From: CAMBRQ01 sp945870325
Lineage (GTDB): Bacteria; Bacillota; Clostridia; Lachnospirales; Lachnospiraceae
Assembly: GCF_050313795.1 (NCBI RefSeq)
Contig: NZ_JBNPMC010000050.1
Location: 1-25,185, forward strand
Length of the DNA stretch: 25,185 nucleotides
Direction: 5' to 3'
The position numbers and the translations under genes were made by a program. The notes below the pieces were generated by a model. The model saw only the letters and a program-made list of their open reading frames with translations, was not told where the DNA came from and searched no databases. Positions within the stretch are counted from its first letter, which is position 1; the number at the start of each line of letters is the position of its first letter. Shown here piece by piece: positions 8,048 through 15,121 of this stretch.

Positions 8048-8383
8048 CTAATCTATAATTTCATGAAGATGACCCAGATGGAGCATTGCGCTGTCAATCT
8101 CTTTATAATTCTTACCTTTAGCGCCTATTCTTGCTATCACAACTATATCTAATCCACATCTGAATCTGTCTTCTTGCAATCTATAGCTTTCTCTGATTAA
8201 TCTTGTTAATCTGTGCCGTACTATACTGTTGCCTACTTTTTTACTTACAGATATTCCTAATCGGTTCTGACTGGTATGATTCTCCATTACATACATCACC
8301 AGATACTTATTCGCATAGGATGTCCCATTTTTATAAACTCTCTGGAAATCCTTATTTTTTTTCAATGATTCGGAATATTTCAT
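8048..8383 (-). CDS. rnpA: Ribonuclease P protein component
   Basis: RnpA is the protein subunit that binds the RNase P ribozyme to mature tRNA 5' ends. The RNR signature region reads SKKVGNSIVRHRLTRLIRE, and the N-terminal block LKKNKDFQRVYKNG is typical. I choose the ATG at 8383 (111 residues), with GGGAG eight bases upstream; a TTG 15 bases further upstream lies before that ribosome site. The gene follows rpmH with a hairpin in between. Confidence 0.96.
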   Translation of the reverse strand: MKYSESLKKNKDFQRVYKNGTSYANKYLVMYVMENHTSQNRLGISVSKKVGNSIVRHRLTRLIRESYRLQEDRFRCGLDIVVIARIGAKGKNYKEIDSAMLHLGHLHEIID

Positions 8384-8422
8384 TATTTTTTCTCCCAAAA
8401 AAACTTTTTTTTATAGAAGAAA

Positions 8423-8442
8423 AGGCCACATATATGCGGCCT
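8423..8442 (-). terminator. Palindromic hairpin at rpmH stop, possible attenuator before rnpA
   Basis: AGGCCGCATATATGTGGCCT on the minus strand is a near-perfect 20-nt palindrome with one G/T pair, followed by TTTTCTTC. It overlaps the rpmH stop codon. This suits partial termination or RNA processing that keeps rpmH mRNA far above rnpA, as is known for this operon in other bacteria. Confidence 0.6.
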
Positions 8443-8575
8443 ACGCTGATAATCTCTTTCTTCCTTTTGCTCTTCTGCTTGCAAGTACTTTTCTTCCACC
8501 TGCTGTGCTCATTCTAGATCTAAATCCATGAACCTTAGCTCTCTGTCTCTTTTTTGGCTGGAATGTCATTTTCAT
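8441..8575 (-). CDS. rpmH: 50S ribosomal protein L34
   Basis: This is a 44-residue, highly basic protein beginning MKMTFQPKKRQRAKVHGF and continuing FRSRMSTAGGRKVLASRR, the classic L34 pattern. It is a structural component of the large ribosomal subunit. It heads the leftward operon. AGGAGGTGG lies just upstream of the ATG at 8575. It has the divergent placement relative to dnaA that is conserved across bacteria. Confidence 0.98.
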   Translation of the reverse strand: MKMTFQPKKRQRAKVHGFRSRMSTAGGRKVLASRRAKGRKRLSA

Positions 8576-8640
8576 AGATATCCACCTCCTTATATTTTAT
8601 AAGGGTCTCCCCCACTTTTTACCTAAAGACGTCGTTTTTG

Positions 8641-8669
8641 ATTATATTAAAAAAATGGCGATACGTCAA
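8641..8669 (-). promoter_or_regulatory. Promoter of the rpmH operon
   Basis: On the minus strand, TTGACG (8664-8669) and a perfect TATAAT (8641-8646) are spaced by 17 bp. The leader to the rpmH start is about 60 nt. The mobile element at 8698-8863 ends about 30 bp upstream of the -35, leaving the core promoter intact. Confidence 0.88.
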
Positions 8670-8697
8670 GCAAATCCTGGATTTTTCTAAATTTATT

Positions 8698-8863
8698 TGT
8701 AACAGTTCAGCCATAAGCCGGATTGTGGGCGAATCATGCTTGCATGAATGAACACACAATCCGGCTTATGAGCAGAGCGCCATTTTATGAGCAAAAAGAG
8801 CTGCGTAGCAGCGGAGAAGCATCGCAGATGCGTTTTGCGAATGGCGCGGGCTGAACTGTTACA
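8698..8863. mobile_element. 166-bp MITE-like palindromic element in the origin region
   Basis: The element is bounded by perfect 15-bp terminal inverted repeats TGTAACAGTTCAGCC (8698-8712) and GGCTGAACTGTTACA (8849-8863). TTTATT occurs directly outside both ends (8692-8697 and 8864-8869), a plausible target duplication. Inside are nested palindromes: the 16-bp arms CATAAGCCGGATTGTG/CACAATCCGGCTTATG, GCGCCATT/AATGGCGC (8777-8784, 8840-8847) and GCAAAA/TTTTGC. It has no transposase and must move in trans, if it moves at all. A second, inverted, partial copy is at 1-83. Reading frames across it are by-products of the palindrome. The family is not identified. Confidence 0.85.
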
Positions 8864-8868
8864 TTTAT

Positions 8869-8998
8869 TTATCCACAGGTTTTCCACATTTTGTGGATAA
8901 GTTGTGGATTTTACGTGGATAACATGTGGATATAAATATTTTTTTCAGTTCAACCACCCTATATTCGCATTTTTAAACTGTGAATAAAGTTATCCACA
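8869..8998. other. oriC: Upstream oriC DnaA-box cluster
   Basis: Eight DnaA-box-like 9-mers are visible. Plus strand: TTATCCACA 8869-8877, TTTTCCACA 8880-8888 and TTATCCACA 8990-8998. Minus strand, read as TGTGGATAA and variants on the plus strand: 8892-8900, 8903-8911, 8914-8922, 8925-8933 and 8979-8987. Neighbouring boxes start 11-12 bp apart, close to one helical turn. An AT-rich run follows the first group (8931-8946). Together with the divergent rpmH/dnaA arrangement this marks the replication origin. Confidence 0.93.
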
Positions 8999-9009
8999 AT
9001 GATTAGAGA

Positions 9010-9038
9010 TTGCTTAAATCAATATTTTGATGTAGAAT
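9010..9038 (+). promoter_or_regulatory. Candidate dnaA promoter
   Basis: TTGCTT (9010-9015) and TAGAAT (9033-9038) are 17 bp apart, about 60 bp before the dnaA start. A perfect DnaA box ends 12 bp upstream of the -35, fitting autoregulation by DnaA, which is inferred. Confidence 0.6.
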
Positions 9039-9098
9039 AGTAAAGAGTGGGTTATTGTTGGAATATCCATGAATTGGACAGATTAGGAGTTTATTGTA

Positions 9099-10484
9099 AT
9101 GAACATTGTACAGGAAAAATGGCCGGAGATTATCGAGCATCTAAGAATAGAACACGAATTATCCAACGTATCGTTTACAACATGGATACAGCCTTTAAAA
9201 GTATATGATGTTGTTGATAATACTGTATTTATATTGGTAAATATGAATGCCAGCGTCGAGTATATCGAGAAGAAGTATCTTCTTCCTCTTAAGGTCTGCA
9301 TTGCAGAGATCACTGATATTGAATTCGAAGTTGTTTTTATATCAGAGGATGATGACAGGCTGAATGAGATACAGAGTATGTCAATTGAAGCTACTAATAA
9401 GAAGAGAACGAAGACTGCTGCTGAAAAAGCAGGACTGAATCCTAAGTATACTTTTGATACCTTCGTTGTAGGCGGTAACAATAATTTCGCTCATGCAGCT
9501 TCGCTCGCTGTAGCCGAATCACCAGGTGAAGTGTACAATCCTCTCTTCTTATATGGAGGTGTTGGACTTGGCAAGACCCATCTGATGCATTCAATTGCAC
9601 ATTTCATATTAGATAAGAATGCGAAGAAGAAAGTATTATATGTAACAAGTGAGACATTCACCAACGAACTGATCGAAGCATTGAAGAACGGTAAGACTGC
9701 AGGCAATGAATCAGCCATGTCAAAGTTTCGTGACAAATATCGTAATAACGACGTTCTTCTAATTGATGATATCCAATTTATTATAGGAAAGGAAAGTACC
9801 CAGGAAGAATTCTTCCATACTTTCAATCATCTACATACCTCCGGAAAACAGATTATCATATCCAGTGATAAGCCTCCGAAGGATATCGAAACCTTAGAGG
9901 CAAGACTTCGTACCCGGTTCGAATGGGGATTGATTGCAGACATATCATCACCGGATTATGAGACACGTATGGCGATCCTTCAGAAGAAGATTGAATTAGA
10001 CCATCTGGAGAAATATAACATTCCAAAAGATGTTCTCAAATATATTGCAGAGAATGTTAAGACGAACATTCGTGAACTGGAAGGCTCTCTTAATAAACTG
10101 ATTGCTCTCTATAAACTTAATAATGCCGGCACGATTGATATTAATCTTGCAGCCGAAGCACTAAAAGATATTATTTCTTCCTATAATAATAGGCAGGTAA
10201 CCCCGGAACTTATTCTGGATATAGTATCCGAACACTTCGGCATTACAATCGCTGATCTAAAAGGAAACAAAAGAAGTGCCAAGATCAGCGTTCCAAGACA
10301 GATTACCATGTACCTGATACGCCATATGACAGAGACTCCTTTACAGGCAATCGGTCTGATACTTGGCGGCAAAGATCACTCTACTGTCAAATACGGAGTA
10401 GAAAAGATCGAACGCGAGATTGAAAAAGACGAGACACTTCATAATACGATTAATATTATTACAAAGAAGATCAATCCGGCATAA
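9099..10484 (+). CDS. dnaA: Chromosomal replication initiator protein DnaA
   Basis: DnaA binds the 9-mer boxes at the origin, forms an ATP-dependent filament, melts DNA and loads the helicase. The 461-residue protein has domain I (about 1-80), a short charged linker, the AAA+ domain with Walker A GGVGLGKT (153-160) and Walker B LLIDDIQF (220-227), and a C-terminal helix-turn-helix with the signature GGKDHSTV (about 423-430). TAGGAG lies 10 bp before the ATG. It is the first rightward gene after the upstream box cluster, and its stop codon is directly followed by another box cluster. Confidence 0.98.
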   Translation: MNIVQEKWPEIIEHLRIEHELSNVSFTTWIQPLKVYDVVDNTVFILVNMNASVEYIEKKYLLPLKVCIAEITDIEFEVVFISEDDDRLNEIQSMSIEATNKKRTKTAAEKAGLNPKYTFDTFVVGGNNNFAHAASLAVAESPGEVYNPLFLYGGVGLGKTHLMHSIAHFILDKNAKKKVLYVTSETFTNELIEALKNGKTAGNESAMSKFRDKYRNNDVLLIDDIQFIIGKESTQEEFFHTFNHLHTSGKQIIISSDKPPKDIETLEARLRTRFEWGLIADISSPDYETRMAILQKKIELDHLEKYNIPKDVLKYIAENVKTNIRELEGSLNKLIALYKLNNAGTIDINLAAEALKDIISSYNNRQVTPELILDIVSEHFGITIADLKGNKRSAKISVPRQITMYLIRHMTETPLQAIGLILGGKDHSTVKYGVEKIEREIEKDETLHNTINIITKKINPA

Positions 10485-10516
10485 TGTGAATAAGTATGTG
10501 GACAACTTATGGATAA
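10485..10516. other. Downstream oriC DnaA boxes between dnaA and dnaN
   Basis: Three minus-orientation boxes follow the dnaA stop at once: TGTGAATAA (10485-10493), TGTGGACAA (10497-10505) and TATGGATAA (10508-10516). The spacing is 11-12 bp, as in the upstream cluster. Weaker two-mismatch matches occur at 10587-10595 and 10609-10617. This makes the origin bipartite around dnaA, as in Bacillus subtilis. Confidence 0.75.
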
Positions 10517-10671
10517 CTTGAAGAAAAGCCGGGGAAATTCATTTTTAAAGAAATAAAAAAGTGAAATAAGACAAGTTATCACCAACACATCCACATACAA
10601 ATACAAAACAATCCACAGAGATTTTAAATCCGAAAACCTTGATAAATAGAGGCTTGAAAGCAGTTTTCCTC

Positions 10672-10730
10672 TTTTCCACAGCCCCTAATAAGAAGAAGAC
10701 GGAAATATTTAATATATATTTATATTTTGC
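10672..10730 (+). other. Candidate DNA unwinding element (box / GC / triplets / AT-rich)
   Basis: A one-mismatch DnaA box TTTTCCACA (10672-10680) is followed by GCCCC, then A-rich triplets TAATAAGAAGAAGA (10686-10699), then an almost pure A/T stretch (10703-10728). This order matches the basal unwinding module of B. subtilis (box, GC-rich patch, DnaA-trio, AT-rich DNA). Assignment is by resemblance only. Confidence 0.6.
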
Positions 10731-10743
10731 GCCACGAAAGGAG

Positions 10744-10752
10744 TTATACACA
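10744..10752 (+). promoter_or_regulatory. DnaA box overlapping dnaN start
   Basis: TTATACACA fits TTATNCACA and overlaps the A of the dnaN ATG and the spacer after its AGGAG ribosome site. It could be chance, or could allow DnaA to affect dnaN expression. Confidence 0.4.
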
Positions 10753-11861
10753 TGAAGATAATTTGCAACAAGGCAAATCTGGTGAAAGGAGTCAGCATTG
10801 TATCCAAAGCTGTTCCATCTAAGACCACAATGCCTATCTTAGAATGTATCTTGATTGATGCTACAAATGATATTATAAAGTTAACAGCGAATGATATGGA
10901 ACTTGGAATCCAGACGGAGATTGAAGGAGATATCGTTGACAGAGGCATGATTGCCATTGATGCAAAGATATTCTCAGAGATTGTACGTAAGTTACCTGAC
11001 AATGAGATTACCATAGAAACGAACGAGAATCTTCAGACAGTCATTACCTGCGAGAAAGCGAAATTCGATATCTCAGGAAAGCCGGGAGAAGAATTCTCCT
11101 ATCTTCCCATCATCGAAAAGGAAGAGTCTATCGAAATCTCTCAGTTTACTCTGAAAGAAGTAATTAGACAGACCATCTTCTCCATCGCTGATAACGAAAG
11201 CAACAAATTAATGACTGGAGAATTATTCGAGATAAAAGACAACGTTCTAAGAGTGGTATCTCTTGACGGTCACAGAATCTCAATCCGCAAGATTGAATTA
11301 AAAGATCAGGTAAGCGATAAGAAATTAGTCGTACCTGGCAAGACTCTGATGGAGGTAAGTAAGATTCTTTCAGGTGAAGCAGAGAGCATGGTAAGCATCT
11401 CTTACACGAATAACCATATCGTGTTTGAATTCGATAATACAATCGTGGTATCCAGACTGATTGAAGGGGAATATTTCAGAATCGATCAGATGCTGTCCAG
11501 CGATTACGATACCAAAGTCAGAATTAACAAGAAAGAATTATTGAACTGTATCGACAGAGCAACTCTTCTGGTAAAAGAAGGGGATAAGAAGCCAATTATC
11601 ATCAATATCGGCGATGAGATCATGGAACTTAAGATTAAGTCTCAGATAGGCTCTATGAATGAAGAGATATTTATCACCAAAGAAGGAAAAGACCTTCTGA
11701 TCGGATTCAATCCGAAGTTCCTGATCGATGCACTCAGAGTTATAGATGACGAAGAAGTAACCCTATACCTGATGAATGCAAAAGCACCATGCTTCATAAA
11801 GGATGATGAAGAAAGTTATATATACCTGATTCTGCCAGTGAACTTCAACGCAGTATCATAA
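10752..11861 (+). CDS. dnaN: DNA polymerase III beta sliding clamp
   Basis: DnaN forms the dimeric ring that tethers DNA polymerase to DNA. The 369-residue length and three-repeat architecture are standard. Family stretches include the N-terminal SKAVPSKTTMPILECILID, SLDGHRISIRK in the middle domain and the C-terminal YLILPVNFNAVS, equivalent to the usual YLVLPVRL ending. AAAGGAG precedes the start. It begins the dnaN-S4-recF-gyrB-gyrA run; no strong separate promoter was recognised, so read-through from dnaA is possible. Confidence 0.98.
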   Translation: MKIICNKANLVKGVSIVSKAVPSKTTMPILECILIDATNDIIKLTANDMELGIQTEIEGDIVDRGMIAIDAKIFSEIVRKLPDNEITIETNENLQTVITCEKAKFDISGKPGEEFSYLPIIEKEESIEISQFTLKEVIRQTIFSIADNESNKLMTGELFEIKDNVLRVVSLDGHRISIRKIELKDQVSDKKLVVPGKTLMEVSKILSGEAESMVSISYTNNHIVFEFDNTIVVSRLIEGEYFRIDQMLSSDYDTKVRINKKELLNCIDRATLLVKEGDKKPIIINIGDEIMELKIKSQIGSMNEEIFITKEGKDLLIGFNPKFLIDALRVIDDEEVTLYLMNAKAPCFIKDDEESYIYLILPVNFNAVS

Positions 11862-11873
11862 GGAGATCTAAAG

Positions 11874-12083
11874 ATGGAATATATAAGACTAAGAGAAGAT
11901 TATATAAAACTAGGCCAGGCTCTAAAGGCCGCTGGCCTGGTAGAATCCGGAGTAGAAGCCAAAGAGGTGATACAGGAAGGGCTCGTCCTTGTAAATGGTG
12001 AAACAGACACAAGAAGAGGGCGCAAACTATATGCCGGAGATATCGTAATATTTGATGGGGAAGAAATAAGAATTGAAGATTAA
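11874..12083 (+). CDS. rlbA: S4-domain RNA-binding protein (RlbA/YaaA)
   Basis: This 69-residue protein consists almost entirely of an S4 RNA-binding domain (LGQALKAAGLVESGVEAKEV...GLVLVNGE). Homologues lie between dnaN and recF across Firmicutes; the B. subtilis protein (YaaA, RlbA) is linked to ribosome large-subunit assembly. The ribosome site AAGGAG overlaps the dnaN stop codon, and the 3' end overlaps recF by 11 bp, so the three genes are likely translated together. Confidence 0.92.
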   Translation: MEYIRLREDYIKLGQALKAAGLVESGVEAKEVIQEGLVLVNGETDTRRGRKLYAGDIVIFDGEEIRIED

Positions 12084-13164
12084 ATCTTTAAAACTAAAGA
12101 ATTTTAGAAATTATGATCTTTTAAAACTTGATTTTGATCATGCTGCTAATATCTTCTATGGTGACAATGCACAAGGAAAAACCAACATATTAGAGGCAGT
12201 ATATCTTTCCGGCACAACTAAGTCTCACCGCGGAGCCAAAGACAAGGATATGATCCAGTTTGGTCAGGAGGAATCCCATATAGAGGCGGTTGTGGAGAAG
12301 AACCAAATTGAATATCAACTGGATATGCATCTGAAAAAGAACAGTCCAAAAGGAATTGCGATCAATAAGTTGCCAATTCGAAAAGCAAGTGAATTATTCG
12401 GAATTGTGAATCTTGTATTCTTCTCTCCGGAGGATTTGAATATTATAAAAAATGGTCCTGCAGAGAGAAGAAGATTCATAGATCTGGAATTATCCCAGCT
12501 TGATAAAGTGTATCTGAATAACCTGACGAATTATAACAGAATCGTTAATCAGAGAAACCGTCTTCTAAAAGACATGTGGATGGGTCAATCAGGTAATCTG
12601 ATGGATACATTAGATATATGGGAATTGCAATTAATTCAATATGGTACTAAAATAATAAATAGAAGAAAAGAATTTATCAAAGAGATTAACGAAATCATTT
12701 CTTCTATTCACAAAAAGTTAACCGGTGACAGAGAAGACATTCAAGTAATCTATGAACCCAGCAATGGGAATCTTACGTTAGAACAAGCACTAGCCAAAAA
12801 CAGAGAAAGAGATCTGCGAATAAAGAGTACGTCGGTAGGTCCGCACAGGGATGATATCTGCTTCATGGTCGGAGACCTGGATATCAGACGGTTTGGATCA
12901 CAGGGACAGCAGAGGACTGCGGCGCTTTCTTTAAAACTCTCTGAGATTGAATTAGTAAAACAGGCAATACACGATACGCCTGTTTTATTACTTGATGATG
13001 TGTTGTCTGAACTTGATAAACATAGGCAAAACTATTTACTAGATAGCATTCATGATATACAGACGCTTATTACCTGTACAGGGGTAGAGGATTTTGTAAA
13101 TCATTGTTTTTCTATAAATAAAGTGTTTCATGTCCAGAATGGACAGGTAACGAATGAAAACTAG
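12073..13164 (+). CDS. recF: DNA replication and repair protein RecF
   Basis: RecF is an SMC-like ATPase that helps load RecA at gapped DNA and stalled forks. The 363-residue protein shows Walker A GDNAQGKT (30-37), the ABC-type signature SQGQQRTAALSLKLSE and Walker B LLLDDVLSELD. The start is a TTG at 12073 (TTGAAGATTAAATCT), giving MKIKSLKLKNFRNY, the canonical RecF N-terminus; no ATG or GTG fits as well. The TTG lies inside rlbA, overlapping it by 11 bp, which suggests low, coupled translation. Confidence 0.96.
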   Translation: MKIKSLKLKNFRNYDLLKLDFDHAANIFYGDNAQGKTNILEAVYLSGTTKSHRGAKDKDMIQFGQEESHIEAVVEKNQIEYQLDMHLKKNSPKGIAINKLPIRKASELFGIVNLVFFSPEDLNIIKNGPAERRRFIDLELSQLDKVYLNNLTNYNRIVNQRNRLLKDMWMGQSGNLMDTLDIWELQLIQYGTKIINRRKEFIKEINEIISSIHKKLTGDREDIQVIYEPSNGNLTLEQALAKNRERDLRIKSTSVGPHRDDICFMVGDLDIRRFGSQGQQRTAALSLKLSEIELVKQAIHDTPVLLLDDVLSELDKHRQNYLLDSIHDIQTLITCTGVEDFVNHCFSINKVFHVQNGQVTNEN

Positions 13165-13174
13165 GAGGATGAGA

Positions 13175-15109
13175 ATGAGCACAGAAAAGGTACAGCATGA
13201 ATATGGTGCGGATGAGATTCAGATATTAGAAGGTCTTGAAGCAGTTAGAAAAAGACCTGGTATGTACATCGGAAGTACTTCAGCCCGTGGACTCCATCAT
13301 CTCGTATATGAGATTGTGGATAATTCTGTTGATGAGGCATTGGCAGGTTTTTGCGATACCATCTTTGTAACAATTAATAAAGATAATTCTGTTACAGTTC
13401 TTGATAATGGAAGGGGTATTCCGGTAGGAATCAACCATAAAGCAGGGCTTCCGGCGGTAGAGGTCGTATTTACCGTACTTCATGCCGGGGGAAAATTCGG
13501 CGGTGGAGGATATAAAGTATCCGGCGGACTTCATGGAGTAGGAGCTTCGGTTGTGAATGCACTGTCTAATTGGCTGGAAGTTGAGATATTCCATGAAGGA
13601 AAGATATATAAGCAGCGTTATGAACGTGGAAAAGTTATGCAGAAACTTGCTGTGATTGGGGATTGTGAACCTGGAAAGACAGGAACAAAGGTAACATTCC
13701 TTCCGGATGATACGATATTTGAAGAAACTGTCTTCGAATATGATATCTTAAAACAGCGTTTCCGTGAGATGGCATTCTTAACCAGAGGTCTTAAGATTGT
13801 ACTTCGGGATGACAGACCGGAAGATAAGCCTATCGAAAAGACATTCCACTATGAAGGTGGTATTAAGGAATTCGTAACTTATCTTAATAAGAGCAAGACT
13901 GCGTTGTATGAAGATATTATCTACTGTGAAGGTATGGTAAATAATGTGGCTGTTGAAGTTGCAATGCAGCATAATGATTCTTATAGCGATAATACTTATG
14001 GATTCGTTAATAATATTACGACTCCGGAAGGTGGAACACATGTTGTAGGTTTCCGTAATGCGTTAACGAAGACATTTAACGATTATGCAAGAAAGAATAA
14101 ATTATTAAAAGAAAGTGAGCCGAATCTGTCCGGTGAGGATATCAGAGAAGGTCTGACTGCAATCATCAGTGTTAAGATCGAAGATCCTCAGTTTGAAGGA
14201 CAGACGAAGCAGAAACTTGGCAATAGCGAGGCAAGAGGTGCAGTTGACAGTATTGTAAGCAAGCAGTTAGAGATCTATCTGGAGCAGAATCCTGCGGTTG
14301 CGAAGATGACGATTGAAAAATCTGTTATGGCGCAGCGTGCAAGAGAAGCCGCAAGAAAGGCAAGAGATCTTACCAGAAGAAAATCTGCATTAGACAGTAT
14401 GTCTCTTCCGGGAAAATTAGCAGACTGTTCAGACAAAGATCCGAAGAACTGCGAGATCTACATCGTAGAGGGAGATTCCGCGGGTGGTTCTGCTAAGACG
14501 GCAAGAGACCGTGCAACTCAGGCAATCCTGCCGCTCCGTGGTAAAATCTTAAATGTAGAAAAGGCAAGACTTGATAAGATATATGGTAATGCTGAGATTA
14601 AGGCTATGATTACCGCTTTTGGTACAGGTATCCATGATGATTTTGATATCTCCAAACTCCGTTATCATAAGATCATTATCATGACGGATGCCGACGTTGA
14701 TGGCGCTCATATCAGTACTCTATTATTAACATTCTTATATCGTTTTATGCCTGATCTGATCAAAGAAGGCTATGTATATCTGGCACAGCCGCCATTATAC
14801 AAGTTGGAGAAGAATAAGAAGGTATGGTATGCATACAGCGATGAAGAGTTAGATAGAATTCTGAAAGAAGTGGGACGTGACGGCAATAACAAGATTCAGC
14901 GTTATAAAGGTCTTGGAGAGATGGATGCAGAGCAGCTCTGGGATACAACCATGGATCCGGAACACAGAATCTTACTCCGTGTCACCATGGATGAAGAGAC
15001 AACTTCCGAATTGGATCTTACATTTACTACACTTATGGGTGATAAGGTAGAGCCAAGACGGGAATTCATCGAAGAAAATGCAAAATATGTAAAGAACCTT
15101 GACGTATAG
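13175..15109 (+). CDS. gyrB: DNA gyrase subunit B
   Basis: GyrB is the ATPase subunit of gyrase. The GHKL ATP site shows EIVDNSVDEA (46-55, catalytic Glu46), DNGRGIPVGI and GGLHGVGASVVNALS. The TOPRIM domain carries EGDSAGGSA, LRGKILNVEKAR and DADVDGAHI, and the C-terminus has QRYKGLGEMD. I choose the ATG at 13175 (644 residues), six bases after AGGAGG; an ATG 21 bp upstream lies inside recF with no good ribosome site. It follows recF by 10 bp. Confidence 0.98.
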   Translation: MSTEKVQHEYGADEIQILEGLEAVRKRPGMYIGSTSARGLHHLVYEIVDNSVDEALAGFCDTIFVTINKDNSVTVLDNGRGIPVGINHKAGLPAVEVVFTVLHAGGKFGGGGYKVSGGLHGVGASVVNALSNWLEVEIFHEGKIYKQRYERGKVMQKLAVIGDCEPGKTGTKVTFLPDDTIFEETVFEYDILKQRFREMAFLTRGLKIVLRDDRPEDKPIEKTFHYEGGIKEFVTYLNKSKTALYEDIIYCEGMVNNVAVEVAMQHNDSYSDNTYGFVNNITTPEGGTHVVGFRNALTKTFNDYARKNKLLKESEPNLSGEDIREGLTAIISVKIEDPQFEGQTKQKLGNSEARGAVDSIVSKQLEIYLEQNPAVAKMTIEKSVMAQRAREAARKARDLTRRKSALDSMSLPGKLADCSDKDPKNCEIYIVEGDSAGGSAKTARDRATQAILPLRGKILNVEKARLDKIYGNAEIKAMITAFGTGIHDDFDISKLRYHKIIIMTDADVDGAHISTLLLTFLYRFMPDLIKEGYVYLAQPPLYKLEKNKKVWYAYSDEELDRILKEVGRDGNNKIQRYKGLGEMDAEQLWDTTMDPEHRILLRVTMDEETTSELDLTFTTLMGDKVEPRREFIEENAKYVKNLDV

Positions 15110-15121
15110 GAGGATAGATAA

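Noticed and set aside
8693..8887. 64-codon frame on the minus strand across the origin element
   Set aside because: It lies entirely over the palindromic MITE-like DNA and DnaA boxes, has no ribosome site, and its protein reflects the inverted repeats.
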